Source of the DNA: Harmothoe impar
Lineage: Eukaryota > Annelida > Polychaeta > Phyllodocida > Polynoidae
Direction: 5' to 3'
NCBI GenBank assembly: GCA_947462335.1
Contig: OX381721.1
Coordinates: 34,522,303-34,586,302 of the forward strand
DNA: 64,000 nucleotides
Within the stretch, counting starts at the first letter, position 1. Each line of letters starts with the position of its first letter. The notes beneath the pieces were generated by a model, which searched no databases, had not been told where the DNA came from, and worked only from the letters and a program-made list of their open reading frames with translations. Below, in pieces: positions 51,984-62,929 of the stretch. The translations under genes were made by a program, and so were the position numbers.

Positions 51984-52704
51984 ACATACCTTCCATTTGG
52001 AATATTGCAATCATTCAAGGTTAAGTGAAAAATCAATTTTTATCGAATAAATTGAGATGAAATATTTAACCAAAAAGTGGCAATGTGAAAAAGTTTCTAT
52101 TAGAAGAAAAACAGCTTGTGGGAGTAAGGGTACAAGCATGCTCTGGAGGAGAACAGATCTTGGAGAGCGGCCTGCGGTGGAGATGGGTGTCAGATAACAC
52201 TTGGGGATAATAACACTGAGACACCGACTCCCTTTAACCGGAAGTCAGCTTTTCTTAAATGTTTGTTCTTGTAATCTGAAATCCGATTGAATCTCGATTG
52301 GTTAAAAGCCTGTGGTTTGTGAGGTGGGGGAAGGGGATGGGTGCGGTCTAACCCTTTAAGAACCGCACTATTTCACATAGGCCTCTACTTTAACATGGAC
52401 ACAATCTCGAATCAATACAACAGACCTTTGGGGAAGATAATGCTTTATCCATTCTTAGAGTCCTTAGAAGAGGTGTTCATGTAGTAGATGTATCTTTATT
52501 GTATCTTAATCATATCTAGTGATCTAGCATTCAACCCTTGAATCTTGCAATGTGTATTGTTATCCTTTTGTATCCCATGAGATTTAAGTTGATTAACTCA
52601 GATACATATAAGCCCCTTTAGAGCCACAATAACATTTGAGTGGTTGTAGAAACTACAGTCAACCACAGAGCTGCCATCGGGTATGTGTTTGATATACTAT
52701 GATC

Positions 52705-52922
52705 TAAACACTACATGTTTACATCCTAAACACCAACTTTCCATACTGTTTAAATATTACACATCTAAACATAATCACTATAACTGTTTAGGTGTTTAGA
52801 AGAAAAGTGTTTAATTCCTAGACAGAAGGATTTTAAGACACAAACATGGTAATATGTTTAGACTTTAAACATGTTTAGACCTAAATATGTTTAAAACCTA
52901 AGCACCTTTTTTGCAGTGTAGC
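52705..52922. repeat. TGTTTAGA-rich element ending TTTTTTGCAGTGTA
   Basis: Multiple TGTTTA / TAAACA words in both orientations (AACATGTTTAGACCTAAATATGTTT) and a terminal CACTGCAAAAAAGGTGCTTA in reverse. CACTGCAAAAA-type ends are common in animal MITEs; the left end is unclear. Confidence 0.45.
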
Positions 52923-53115
52923 TTACCAAGCGACATGCATTTATTAGCACATATCACAGGAGGCACTATGCATCCCTTAAAGGGTTATAAGGGATAAGGC
53001 TTGGCAATACACGGGTAGTGAGTGTGGTACACGACCATGGCAAGACGGCCTCTGTTAGAGACTGTCAGCATGTATGTAGGGGAGATAGGAGCATGGTGAC
53101 CCCATGATAACCTCA

Positions 53116-53204
53116 AAGGGGCATTCTCACCACTCGCACTTACCACATAGCAGACTAGAACAGTACTAGAATTGTGAGTGGGAAATGCTCGGTAAGAATG
53201 CCAC
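53116..53204. mobile_element. ~89-bp hairpin MITE with CATTCTCACC ends (copy 2, inverted)
   Basis: AAGGGGCATTCTCACCACTCG.. and ..GCTCGGTAAGAATGCCACT enclose GCAGACTAGAACAGTACTAGAATTG. It is the reverse complement of 31572-31668. Confidence 0.7.
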
Positions 53205-53567
53205 TGATCCTCACCAGGGGAAATACCCTCTGTCACACTCTCCTAGCAGATCTAAGACAGGAGTAGTCCATCTTTGTCCAAGTTTCAAATACTGTATTGG
53301 CTTGTAAAGAACAGAGACACTTATTGGAGGTACCGCGCACAAGCGAGGCACAGCTGCGAAATCGCCGATCCCCAGAGGTAATATGCCAATCTTTACAGGC
53401 TTCTAGAGGCCAGGAAAATTAAGATACAGAAATAGTAAACCCCCCATTAGAAAGATATGGATGTGCACATTTGAAATATCACCTATACTAAGTAGGTTGT
53501 GTTTGCCATGCATGTGCAAATGGGTCTTCACTGGGGGTCACTTTGCTTCACTGTGTCTGACTTTCAG

Positions 53568-53616
53568 CTGAGAGTGCTTTTGGTGACAGTGACGCTCACT
53601 TTTCTGAGGGTGTGTA
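53568..53616. repeat. Solo arm of the AAAAGTGAG hairpin family
   Basis: CAGCTGAGAGTGCTTTTGGTGACAGTGACGCTCACTTTTCTGAGG matches one arm of 11019-11138. Confidence 0.5.
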
Positions 53617-54097
53617 TGGCCTATGTCAATCATATGACAATGGCACTTATCTGTTAAATATTCACATTAACACATGTACCGCTATGTACACTTCATACTT
53701 AAGACCCGACATATATCTCAGTTGTGCTGCTGCTTAATAATAATAGATCCAATACCACCTCTCCCAAAACTAAATACTTTGATTAATACTACAAAGCGAA
53801 TTTCGCGGGTATAGAAATGAAAAACATGGACCAAACTAACTTTGTTTGTTATAAGCAAGTGTTTGTTATACATTCTTATACCATCGTTGTAACTAATTTT
53901 CACTGTATCGGGGATTTCAATTTCGCCATATTAAAACTGACTTTGCACACAATGGGGGCTAGTGCGTACTCGAGATTCTGCTGCTATTACGCCCCAACGT
54001 ACTATAGCTCACTTAGCTATCTCAATATCCCTCATCCAAAGCCCTTGTTTGAGACTGACACATGTTAGAAATAGGAGGTTGCAGTAATGTCTGCGAG

Positions 54098-54328
54098 CAT
54101 GGGGCGCTTAACCCGCATTGGGTGGTGCGTATATGCCCTATGTCTTCATGGTCCATGAATGTAGCCCTGGCGAGTAACTCGCATGTGCTTCATTCATGCA
54201 TCATGCCCCTTCAGGAGTGTATCAACCACACAGGGTAAGCATGATGCGTGTATGAAGCTACTTCCCAGCATCATGGTGACCACAGGCATTGTACATCGAA
54301 CCACTTTACCACCCATAAAGGGCTAATG
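54098..54328. mobile_element. Double-palindrome MITE
   Basis: CATGAATGTAGCCCTGGCGAGTAACTCGCATGTGC is core 1, with GCATCATGCCCCTTCAGGAGTGTATCAACC after it; second core lost; right end TTACCACCCATAAAGGGCTAA. Confidence 0.65.
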
Positions 54329-54354
54329 CTGGAACAGTGCAGAAAGCAACAACC

Positions 54355-54372
54355 CCCCCCCCCCCCCCCCCA
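54355..54372. repeat. C homopolymer
   Basis: Run of about 19 C between AACAA and AGCACACCC. Confidence 0.8.
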
Positions 54373-54539
54373 GCACACCCACCCTACCCACCAATACACA
54401 ACCACATCGCGTGCGGGCCCATGGGGAGGCCACCGAGCTGTCGTCAACTTCTTTACCTCTTGTAGAAAAAGCAAAAAACGAAAAAAAAAGACAGGAACAA
54501 AAACCGAATTCTACATCGTTTTACTCTTGCAGTACATAA

Positions 54540-56015
54540 AACTGCAATAGGCCCAAGGACGAAAGTACACAGTGGAAAAATAACCGGAAGTGCGTGGTAT
54601 TCTGGGTACTCTAAAGTTGGTGAATAGAATGCTTGAAGTAAGGACTATTAAGAATTTGAAATCTATTACACTTTAGTGTTAAGAACATGTCAGTATTCCC
54701 AGAGTAGGATAGAATCTAATTTCCATTTTTACTGTTAACACACTGTCACCTCGTTGATATATATCATATGTAGCTACACATAAGACTTTATATAATGTTC
54801 GATTTAGCCTGACTGTGGTTATTGAGAAATTTATATATATCCAAAGTTGTCAAGAATTGTTCACCTCAAGATGTCCATTCATAGGATCACGGGACTTTAC
54901 CGAAATTGAAAACAGGTCTTGGCAGCATCAACTCTGAATCCTATAGACCTTTTAAATCCGGGTCCTAGCACCTTGACATCCGGGTCCTAGCACCTTGACA
55001 TCCGGGTCCTAGGCCCTTCACATCCAGCTCCATTCAGAATCCAGTTCCTGGTTGGTACGGAGGGGTAGTGGCTTCCTTTGGCTCCTATTCTTTGGGTAAA
55101 GATACAGGATCTCGGTCCCGGCACTCAGCATGGAAAAGGAACGTCACGTGCGTTCTAAGAAATGTAAAATATGGGTCATTTTTCATATATTTCCACTCTC
55201 AGTGGATTTCTAGAATTAGGGGTCTTTTTAGAAAAAAAAAACTATAGCGGATTTCAAAATAAGGGGTCATTTGTCTTCATGAAAGGCTCCAAAAATAAGT
55301 GGTATTTTTCAGCCAAAAGTTCGTGGATAAACGTGTTTTTTTTAAGACTGAGAACGCATGTGACGTCCCCTTTTGATGCCGAGTGCCGGGACCGGGAGCA
55401 GGATACTGATGTGTGTGTGTTGAGAGGAGGTGGGTGTTTGTGGCGGATGGGGGGGGGGGGTGTATGGAGAGACTTTCCCCTGGCTGGTGCCATGCCATGC
55501 TGACATAAGTCAGAGATCATAACCCGGCCCCAGGAGTGGACGCCGGCCAGCTGTAGGATGCCCCACGTATCATGACCACACAGGATCCACGCGCTGCCTT
55601 CTTTTTCATCCATTTTAAGGACGGCCGGGGGAGGGAGGAGGGGGTCAGATATGTTCTAGTGTGATAAGACGGCCTACAGTAGCCGCTGTAGGCCCCCCAG
55701 GACCTGCAGGGACCGAGAACCAGTAGGATGACAGAGGTGTGTGTGGAAGATGGCCAAGGGGGCCAGTGTGGGTGTTGGATGGTTTGGGGGGGGGGGGGGT
55801 ATAGCTATAGATCTACGCCGCAATGTGATTTCAGAGACTTTTCAGGAAAGTTATTGATGAAGCTTTCACACATTGTTCACAAGTCTGAACAAAGGGACAA
55901 AGTATGCCACTACTTCTGGTTTGACGTACCCCACTACCTGTGATCTGACACATTGTCCGAACCTCCGCTGTGGAACAATGGCACAATTTTGTATATGTTT
56001 TTAGTAGGCCTTAAA
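54540..56015. other. No gene recognised
   Basis: Includes a small tandem repeat (see 54957-55024) and G runs at 55449-55460 and 55786-55799. Frames around 55171-55503 and 55728-55943 have no domain signature. Confidence 0.35.
54957..55024. repeat. 22-bp tandem repeat, three copies
   Basis: ATCCGGGTCCTAGCACCTTGAC repeated, last copy altered to GGCCCTTCAC. Confidence 0.8.
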
Positions 56016-56019
56016 CAAA

Positions 56020-57177
56020 AACGCTATTGACAGTTCGAACTGTCAATAGTGGAAAATATTTCTCTTATTGACAGTTCACACTGTCAACAGTGGAAATCAT
56101 TCCTGTTATTGACACTTCCTCATGCGAACTGTCAATAGTGGAATATTTTTGTCTTATTGACACTTCCCACTGACATTGGAGTAAAAAAATGTGTTTTTTC
56201 GGGTAAAAGTGTTTTTATTCACCAAAATCGGATTTGCCCCCAAAATCGGTTTTGGACCCAAAATCGGTTTGGGACCCAAAAAACGGTTTTGGACCCAAAA
56301 AACGGTTTTGGACCCAAAATCGGTCTTGTATCTAAAATCGGCTTTGTCCCCAAAATTGGTCAAAATCGGTTTTGTCTCCAAAATCTGTCAAAATCGATTT
56401 TGGAGCCAAAATCGGTTTTTGGAGCCAAAATCGGTTTTGGAGCCAAAATCGGTTTTGACCCAAAAATTGGTTTTGCCCGAAAAATTGGTTCTGCCCCAAA
56501 AATTAGTTCTGCCCCTAAAATTGGTTCTGCCCCAAAAATCGGTTTACCACCAAAATCGACTTTTCCACCAAAATCGACTTTTCCACCAAAATCGACTTTT
56601 CCACCAAAATCGACTTTTCCACCTAAATCACTCTCAGGGTTGTGACGGATATGGAACTGTCAATAAGAGAGAAAATTCCCACTATTGACAGTTCATTGAA
56701 GAACTGTCAGTAACGCTATAATTTACCACTATTGACAGTTTGAACTGTCAATAAGAGAAAAATATCCCACTATTGACAGTGTGAACTGTCAATGAGAGGA
56801 AAGTTTTCCACTATTGACAGTTTGAACTGTCAATAGCTGGCCCAAGGTGGGCCGGCTATTGACAGTTCAAACTGTCAATAGTAGAAATCAATCTGCTTAT
56901 TGACAGTTTGAACTGTCAATAACAGAATAAAATTCCGGTATTGACAGTTCAAACTGTCAATACCAGGATATAATTCCCTTATTGACAGTTCACACTGTCA
57001 ATAGTGGGATAATATTCTCTTATTGACAGTTCCTTTTTGGAAGTGTCAATAAGAGAATCGTTTTTCCCTTATTGACAGTTTAAACTGTCAATAAGGGAAT
57101 TATGTCCTGGTATTGACAGTTTGAACTGGCAATAAGGGGATTTTGTTCTGTTATTGACAGTTCGAACTGTCAATAGT
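56020..57177. repeat. Array of TTGACAGTT-AACTGTCAA palindromes
   Basis: At least 16 copies of a palindrome of about 22 bp (TTGACAGTTCGAACTGTCAA and variants with TTT/TCA/TCC centres). From 56728 onward they start about every 41 bp (56728, 56768, 56808, 56852, 56897, 56936, 56978, 57018, 57068, 57109, 57151), separated by spacers of about 18 bp rich in A/T that end in CCCTTA or CCACTA. Four looser copies lie at 56024-56170. Two copies have enlarged loops (56675-56713, 57018-57051) while the arms remain paired. TGACAG/CTGTCA is the core of TALE-homeodomain (MEIS/TGIF) sites. No open frame. Confidence 0.85.
56215..56632. repeat. AAAATCGGTTTTGGACCC minisatellite within the palindrome array
   Basis: About 20 units of 18-21 bp (AAAATCGG[T/C]TTTG..CCC), ending with four units of CCACCAAAATCGACTTTT at 56548-56620. 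It interrupts the palindrome array. Lys/Ile/Gly/Phe-repeating frames in two phases reflect the period and are unlikely to be genes. Confidence 0.85.
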
Positions 57178-57179
57178 CA

Positions 57180-57610
57180 CGGCCTTTTTTAAATGCTAAT
57201 TACCCTATTTATCTGCCAATATTGAATATGTCTTGATTGTCATAACTTATATGAACACAACTTGAGGGCATAAGCCATTATATTTTCCCATTTGCATGGC
57301 TGTGTAGATCGCAGTAAGGGGTTGGGACAGGGCAGGAGAAAGGGGAGTTTATGAACAAAGCTCCATGGAGATTGGCTGCCTTGCATGACTCCTACTGTCA
57401 TGGTATAGACAGAGTTACACTAGAATAGCAGTGCACCCTTCACCCACAGGCTGCTGCCGCTGCCATATAAGTTCCACACTGTACCTTGGCCATATTGCAG
57501 GAGGTTCCTTGTGCACGCCACAGTACTCCTATAGTTCTTATTACAATAACCGGTTATAGTTCTTATTACAATAAACCCTATAATACATCGCACGACCTCA
57601 CCTGTGAGTT
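57180..57610. other. No gene recognised; small duplication
   Basis: TATAGTTCTTATTACAATAA is directly duplicated at 57531-57550 and 57555-57574; nothing else supported. Confidence 0.4.
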
Positions 57611-57619
57611 GAGTTTATA

Positions 57620-58450
57620 GTTCATAGACTGGGCAGGACTAGGGACCATCAGTATCCAGACCTTGTTGTAGTAGGGTTCTGTACAGGAATAGGTACTATC
57701 AGGAACCTTACCTAGTTGTGGTATGAGCCTGCGCAGGACTAGATACCAACAGGACCCTTATCTGCTTATATAGATTTAGCAAGAGTCTGTACATGACTAA
57801 ATACCACCAGGAACCTTACCTTGCTGAGGCAGGGGTCTGTACAGAACAAGGCACTACTACCCAGTGGGCATAAAATTCAGTCCAACGTTGAATCAACATT
57901 GTATCAACATTGAATCAACATTGACAACCATTTATCAATGTTGAATCAAGGTTGTGTGCCCACTGGGTAGGACCATTGTCTAATGATGGCAGGGGTGTGG
58001 GTACGACTGGATACCACCAGGACCCTCGCCTAGCTGTAGCAGGAGTCTGTATAGGACTAGGTACCACCGGGACCCTTACCTAGCTGTAGCAGGAGCCTGT
58101 ACCGGACTAGGTACCACCAGGACCCTCGCCTAGTTGTGGCAGGAGCCTGTACAGGGCTAGGTACCACCAGGACCCTTACCTAGCTGTAGCAGGAGTCTTT
58201 ACAGGACTAGGTACCACCAGGACTGTTCCCTAGTTGTGGCAGGAGTCTGTACAGGACTAGGTACCACCAGGACCCTCACCTAGTTGTGGCAGGAGCCTGT
58301 ACAGGGCTAGGTACCACCAGGACCCTTACCTAGCTGTAGCAGGAGTCTGTATAGGACTAGGTACCACCAGGACCCTTACCTAGGTGTGGCAGGAGTCTGT
58401 ACAGGACTAGGTACCACCAGGACCCTTACCTAGATGTAGCAGTGGTCTGT
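57620..58450. repeat. 50-bp minisatellite (reverse-orientation relative of the 39-bp array)
   Basis: Unit GTACCACCAGGACCCTTACC TAGCTGTAGC AGGAGTCTGT ACAGGACTAG, well conserved from about 58010 and diverged before that. Its first ~39 bp are the reverse complement of the unit at 40705-41665; the extra 11 bp (TGTACAGGACT) makes the period 50. Confidence 0.85.
57860..57967. mobile_element. 108-bp MITE with CCCAGTGGGCA ends, TA duplication
   Basis: CCCAGTGGGCA..TGCCCACTGGG flanked by TA (57858-57859, 57968-57969). The interior has AACATTGAATCAACATTG repeats. It is inserted inside a unit of the 50-bp minisatellite. Confidence 0.8.
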
Positions 58451-58479
58451 AGATGACTGGGAGCTCTACCAGCCGGCCA

Positions 58480-59665
58480 CTGACATATGGAGTCCCTCTC
58501 CCAGCACTAGCTGACAGACTCCCCCAGCCCTCACCATGCTCTACACTGACCCTCTGTGATCCTCTGTAGTTGTTGCCTTTAGGGCTCTAAACTCCAAACT
58601 GTTTCAAAAGACTTCCACCTGTAAAACTCAACTAAAACTAAGGGACTTCTCAGTGGGAAGACAAACTGTGGTTTTAGTGGGGCATGGATACAGAGGGGTG
58701 TTGATGCTGGGTGAAGGTTGTGATGAGGGAGGGGTCTGAGGTGTTTTGTTGTTTGTTTATTTAGGAAAATCTGGTAGGTTTGTGAAGATAATATATCACA
58801 GAGCTAGTTTGTGAGAGTTGTAAACATTGAAAAGCTTCAAAGAACTCTTACAACTGGAGTGCATAATACTAGAAAACTTTAAACTTATTTCCACCTGCGA
58901 GGGATAATCCTGAGATGAGGCATTTATTACTAAGTTGTAATCCAGCGCCAAATCTAGAAAATGGCCCTAATTTTGAAATAGTGCTCTGAATTCAGAATAG
59001 GGTCATGTCAGTTAAACTTGGAGTTGAGCGGATCATTTTATCAATTCTGGAGAGACACATAACTGGTACGCACTATGGAGTTCAATCGTCGATGTCCATA
59101 TCTTTTTACTACAACCTTATCCTGATGGTCACCTAGCAGTAGGAAAGACAGCATCTGAGATACCAGACAATGACCCCGAGTACAGACAGCACGGGTTGGT
59201 CTGACAGGGGATACAGGAAGCTTCACGTCTACTTTAATACAGGCAGGAAGCCAAGCAGACTCTGAGACAGAGATAGAAACAGAAACAGCCATGTACCGTA
59301 TACTTGGGCAGATACTAAGACATATATATATATATAATATATAGACATTCAAACGGAAACAGATAAACACATTCTACATCCAATACGACAATTACAAGGA
59401 AACATTCATATATTGATCAAAGATTGTTCTGAAAATGACTTTCACCCAATTTAATTTAATTTGAATATAATTCAAGCCAGGCTGATCTGCAACGTTATAC
59501 CAACACAATAGCTCTGCGTATAAACCCAGTTTCCTAGCTGTGTTATATATACATGCAGTGCTCTATATTCATTGTCCTCATACTATATTTATTTCTGCTA
59601 TCATGAATTCAAACAGGCGAGACTATCTTCATCAGGCAATTACAGGACCTGTATGTAACCCTTGA
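58480..59665. other. No gene recognised
   Basis: AT-rich DNA; a TA run at 59322-59341. A minus-strand frame over 59041-59370 shows no domain. Confidence 0.35.
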
Positions 59666-59671
59666 TGTCTT

Positions 59672-59912
59672 AACCCTTGTAGGACAACATACTGGTTTAA
59701 TATATTTTGCCCTTGGTCATCATGATACATGGATGCAGCCGCGGTGGGTAACTCGCCAGTGCTGCATTTATGCATCATGCCGACGGTAGAGGGCTGAGAC
59801 TTTCAGGCAAGGTTGGCATGATACAACAATGCAGTACTGACGAGTAGGCCTACCCTCATGTATCATGAAGACCAAGGGTATAGTACATTAAAGCACTATC
59901 CTTAAATGGTTA
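59672..59912. mobile_element. Double-palindrome MITE
   Basis: Left AACCCTTGTAGGACAACATACTGG, arm GTCATCATGATACATGGATGCAGCC, core GGTGGGTAACTCGCC, return GCATTTATGCATCATGCCGAC; right ATTAAAGCACTATCCTTAAATGGTTA. Confidence 0.7.
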
Positions 59913-59914
59913 CC

Positions 59915-60535
59915 GATAAGGCCGATCCTCTGCCAGATCGCATGCAGGGTCGGGCGGGTAGTGATGGGAGGGGACGGCTAAGATTTATCCCCTCAGGGGG
60001 AAATGAAAGGAGGGAAACAAACAGAATTGATATCGCCTTAGAGAAGAGCCCTGAGGGCCTGATCGCATTTGTCATGGTTATTTATGGGTCTGTTAGAGTA
60101 ACTGTTACAGTGGCTGACTCATCTATACCGCAATGTGATCACCAACATACACGTATATATGTGGGGTGCAGAGGTTTTTGAATTTACAAAGTATTTTTTT
60201 CACCAAGTGATCTTCAAAATACAGTAAACCATTCAAAGATGAGATGTCTTTGTCCGCAATTAATAAGCATGATTGAAATGTGATGTTCATTTCACAGTCT
60301 CACCAGTATATGGTTCACAGTATATTTATCATCAAAGTATTAAATGTAAATGTACATTCACATATATGGAAAATCAAATAATTAATTATGAAAAATGTCC
60401 ATCATTAGATTGGTGGTGTCAACCTACAGAGCTTTCTAATTTAGCTCATAAGGGACTGCCATCCCAGGTACATGAGTTAATGATAATAAAGCTTCACCTG
60501 TTTCAGCTTTAATCATATTGTTTATATTGTAGCCA
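59915..60535. other. No gene recognised
   Basis: GC-rich at 59915-60070, then AT-rich. A 91-aa frame at 59906-60181 has no domain signature. Confidence 0.35.
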
Positions 60536-60612
60536 GGTTGGGGGGGGGGGGTTAAAGCAGGCTACAGAGAAAGAATGGTCCAAAGATATGTCCAGGTATG
60601 TCGAGAGTATAA

Positions 60613-60719
60613 AGAGAGAGAGAGAGGGGGAGAGAGAGAGAGGGAGAGAGAGAGATGGAGGAAGGGGGAGAGGGGGAGAGAGAGACAGAGACAGAGACAG
60701 AGACAGAGGGACAGAGAGA

Positions 60720-60781
<62 letters not shown>

Positions 60782-60801
60782 CAGACAGACAGAGAGAGAC
60801 A

Positions 60802-60832
<31 letters not shown>

Positions 60833-60902
60833 AGAGAAAGAGAGAGATGGAGGAAGGGGGAGCGGGGGAGAGAGGGACAGACAAAGGGAAACATAGAGCG
60901 AG
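60613..60902. repeat. (GA)n / GACAGA microsatellite
   Basis: Purine repeats including GATGGAGG..GGGGGAG at both ends (60653-60678, 60846-60871), suggesting an internal duplication. Arg/Glu-rich and Ser/Leu-rich frames are artefacts. Confidence 0.9.
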
Positions 60903-61019
60903 ACAGATACCGATGTGACTATATAATTATGTGTGTAACACCCCCCCCCCTCTCAGTGTGAGTGTATTGACGTACCGGGTTATCTAACTCCCTGACTGCT
61001 GCCCGTCAGCTCCCCTTGT

Positions 61020-61318
61020 GAGGCCCCTATCGTACAAACGGCCTCTATCTTACAAACTGGTGCTTTTTGTTAGATAGGGACCATATAAGCCCCCTATATC
61101 GGGTAAAAAAGCACCTATCTTACAAAATTATTTGTCAGACAGGGCATAGGTCAGGCCCCTAACTTGCAAATACTTTTGCCCCAGGGGCCCTTTGTAAGAT
61201 AGGGGCTGCAGGTGGTCCCTATTTTACAAACGGCCCCTATGTTACAAAGGGCCCCTATCTTACAAATATTTGTAAGGTAGGGGCCGTTTGCAAGATAGGG
61301 GCCGTTTGACCAAAAAGA
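61020..61318. repeat. CCCCTATCTTACAAA inverted/tandem cluster
   Basis: GGCC[C/T]CTATCTTACAAA occurs several times in one orientation (61038, 61240s) and TTTGTAAGATAGGGGC in the other (61190, 61262-61305); another piece is at 61549-61566. The 61318-61556 repeat is nested within it, splitting the last AGATAGG..TTTGTAAGATAGGGGCC arm. Confidence 0.6.
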
Positions 61319-61556
61319 TAGGTTTGTTTTAGGTCACCCGACCGACCCTAGCAAAACAGGGCAGACCCTGCGTTTTTTTATGCAATTCTGAAGAAATTCT
61401 CATATCTTTACCCTTTTTTAGTCAATTTTAGGGTCTTCAGAACGGCCGGCTAGTACTTTCATATTTAAAAAAAAAGTTTTAAAAAAAACGACCTACCGAC
61501 CCTACATTTTGTGCCCATGTTACCTGAAAGAAACCTTTTTTTGGGCCTTTGTAAGA
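61318..61556. repeat. GGTTTGTTTTAGGTCACC / GACCGACCCTA repeat
   Basis: Same plan as 19572-19746 (ACCCGACCGACCCTAGC.., CATGTTACCTGAAAGAAACC), with an extra AAAAAAAAACGACCTACCGACCCTA segment. Nested in the CTATCTTACAAA cluster. Confidence 0.6.
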
Positions 61557-61651
61557 TAGGGGCCTCGCACCCTCAATACCCACTTTACAGTAGATACCAC
61601 CCACACGGAAGGCAGGACGAGCTAGGGACGGGTGGATACTGATACCAGCAG

Positions 61652-61880
61652 TAACCCTTTAAGGGCCGCATAGTGCTTTAATGTGCGATGTTATTACGCC
61701 ATAATGATGCATGAATCTAGCCCTGGGGAGTACCTTGTGAAGGCTGTATTTATGGATCATGCCGACCCTAAAGGGTTAATAGACCCCCTGAGGGGTCTGC
61801 CCAGGGTCGGTAAGACGACAGCATCATGACGACAAATGAACATCATGCCCTGAGGCATTATCAGGTAATTCAAGGGTTAA
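61652..61880. mobile_element. Double-palindrome MITE
   Basis: Left AACCCTTTAAGGGCCGCATAGTGCTTTAATG is close to consensus; arm CATAATGATGCATGAATCTAGCCCTGG; return TATGGATCATGCCGACCC; second hairpin reduced to CATCATGACGACAAATG; right TCAAGGGTTAA. Confidence 0.7.
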
Positions 61881-62178
61881 GGGAGTGTTCATTTATTATT
61901 TACAGGGGGGGTGGTGAGATCACGCGTGGAGGGGCAATTTTTTACACCCCCCCCCCCCCTTGAGAGCGCGTGGAACGTTTTGCGCCCCCCCCCCCTTTGA
62001 ACTATAGTAACGCGCAGGCTTTTTTGCTAAAAGGGGGCTTAAATTTTTGCGCCCCCCCTCAAGAGGGGTCAACATTTTTTACACCCCACCCCCCTCGGGA
62101 GGGGTCGGAAATTTATACGCCCCCCCCCCCCAAACCAACCACCCCCCCCCCCCGTAACTAATAAATGAAAACTCCCTA
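61880..62178. repeat. G/C-run element, AAGGGAGTGTTCATTT ends
   Basis: TAAGGGAGTGTTCATTTATTATTT at left and ACTAATAAATGAAAACTCCCTA at right are inverted; inside are C runs and CAAGAGGGGTC / GGGAGGGGTCGG units of about 40 bp. Confidence 0.6.
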
Positions 62179-62338
62179 AAGAGGTTAAAAAAATAGGCAA
62201 GTAATACAAAAAGGGGCGGAGAATGGTTGAGTGTATACTCGTGGTGTTGATGCAGAGTCTGATATAGTTAATGCTAGCCGTCAACAATCTGTAGTCCTGC
62301 AAGGGCCGCAGAGTGCTTTAAATCTCTGATAATGTTAC

Positions 62339-62590
62339 ACAGAGAAAAGAAACAGCGTCAAAAGGGAGTTCAGGTTGCCTCCAGAATGACTCCCCCTCTT
62401 TGGGGAGCCCAGGTCGCCTAAGGGAACCTAGCTGACTCTCTGGCTGACCTAGGACAGTCACCTGGGGGAGTCATATGACCTAGAGAGCTCTATGAATCCC
62501 GCAGGTGACTCCCTTAGGTCAGCCTATGCTCCCTTAGGCGACCTGGACTCTCCTAAACAGGGGAGTCATTCTGGAGGTAACCTGGACCCC
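62339..62590. mobile_element. GGGAGTC foldback MITE (copy 4)
   Basis: CACAGAGAAAAGAAACAGCGTC at left; arms pair as CAGGTTGCCTCCAGAATGACTCCC with GGGAGTCATTCTGGAGGTAACCTGGA. The right outer end (GTTTCTTTTCTCTGTG) has been lost. Confidence 0.75.
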
Positions 62591-62929
62591 TCAGTCATTT
62601 TTTGAATATAACTTTGTCATTGTGATTAACACACATATGACTAACCCTTTCCACCTATGGATTTCCAGTGTAGGGGGCCTAGGAGTATCAGTGTACCCTG
62701 CCCTTAAAGGGTTACCACACGTCAGCAATCTGTAAACCTCCACCAAGGAGCAAGATGGAGAATAGACAAAAACTGCACAACCAGAGAACGCCTGAAGAAT
62801 GTTTCCAATTAGAAGAACCGTGCGCTGAACTTGATACTCGGGGTCCTGGCTGTTTGTATAGTACCTGGGCTATCAGAGAGGTACAGCAAAAAGGATGTAC
62901 TCAATAAAAATAGCCAACTTATAACCCTT

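Noticed and set aside
56157..56688. Two overlapping 162-165-residue frames with repeated Lys/Ile/Gly/Phe-Pro-Lys units
   Set aside because: They follow the 18-21-bp minisatellite in two phases and lie inside a palindrome array; no independent sign of coding.
56728..57177. CRISPR-like repeat-spacer array
   Set aside because: Repeats are short palindromes (about 22 bp), spacers are about 18 bp and similar to one another, there are no cas genes, and the DNA is animal.
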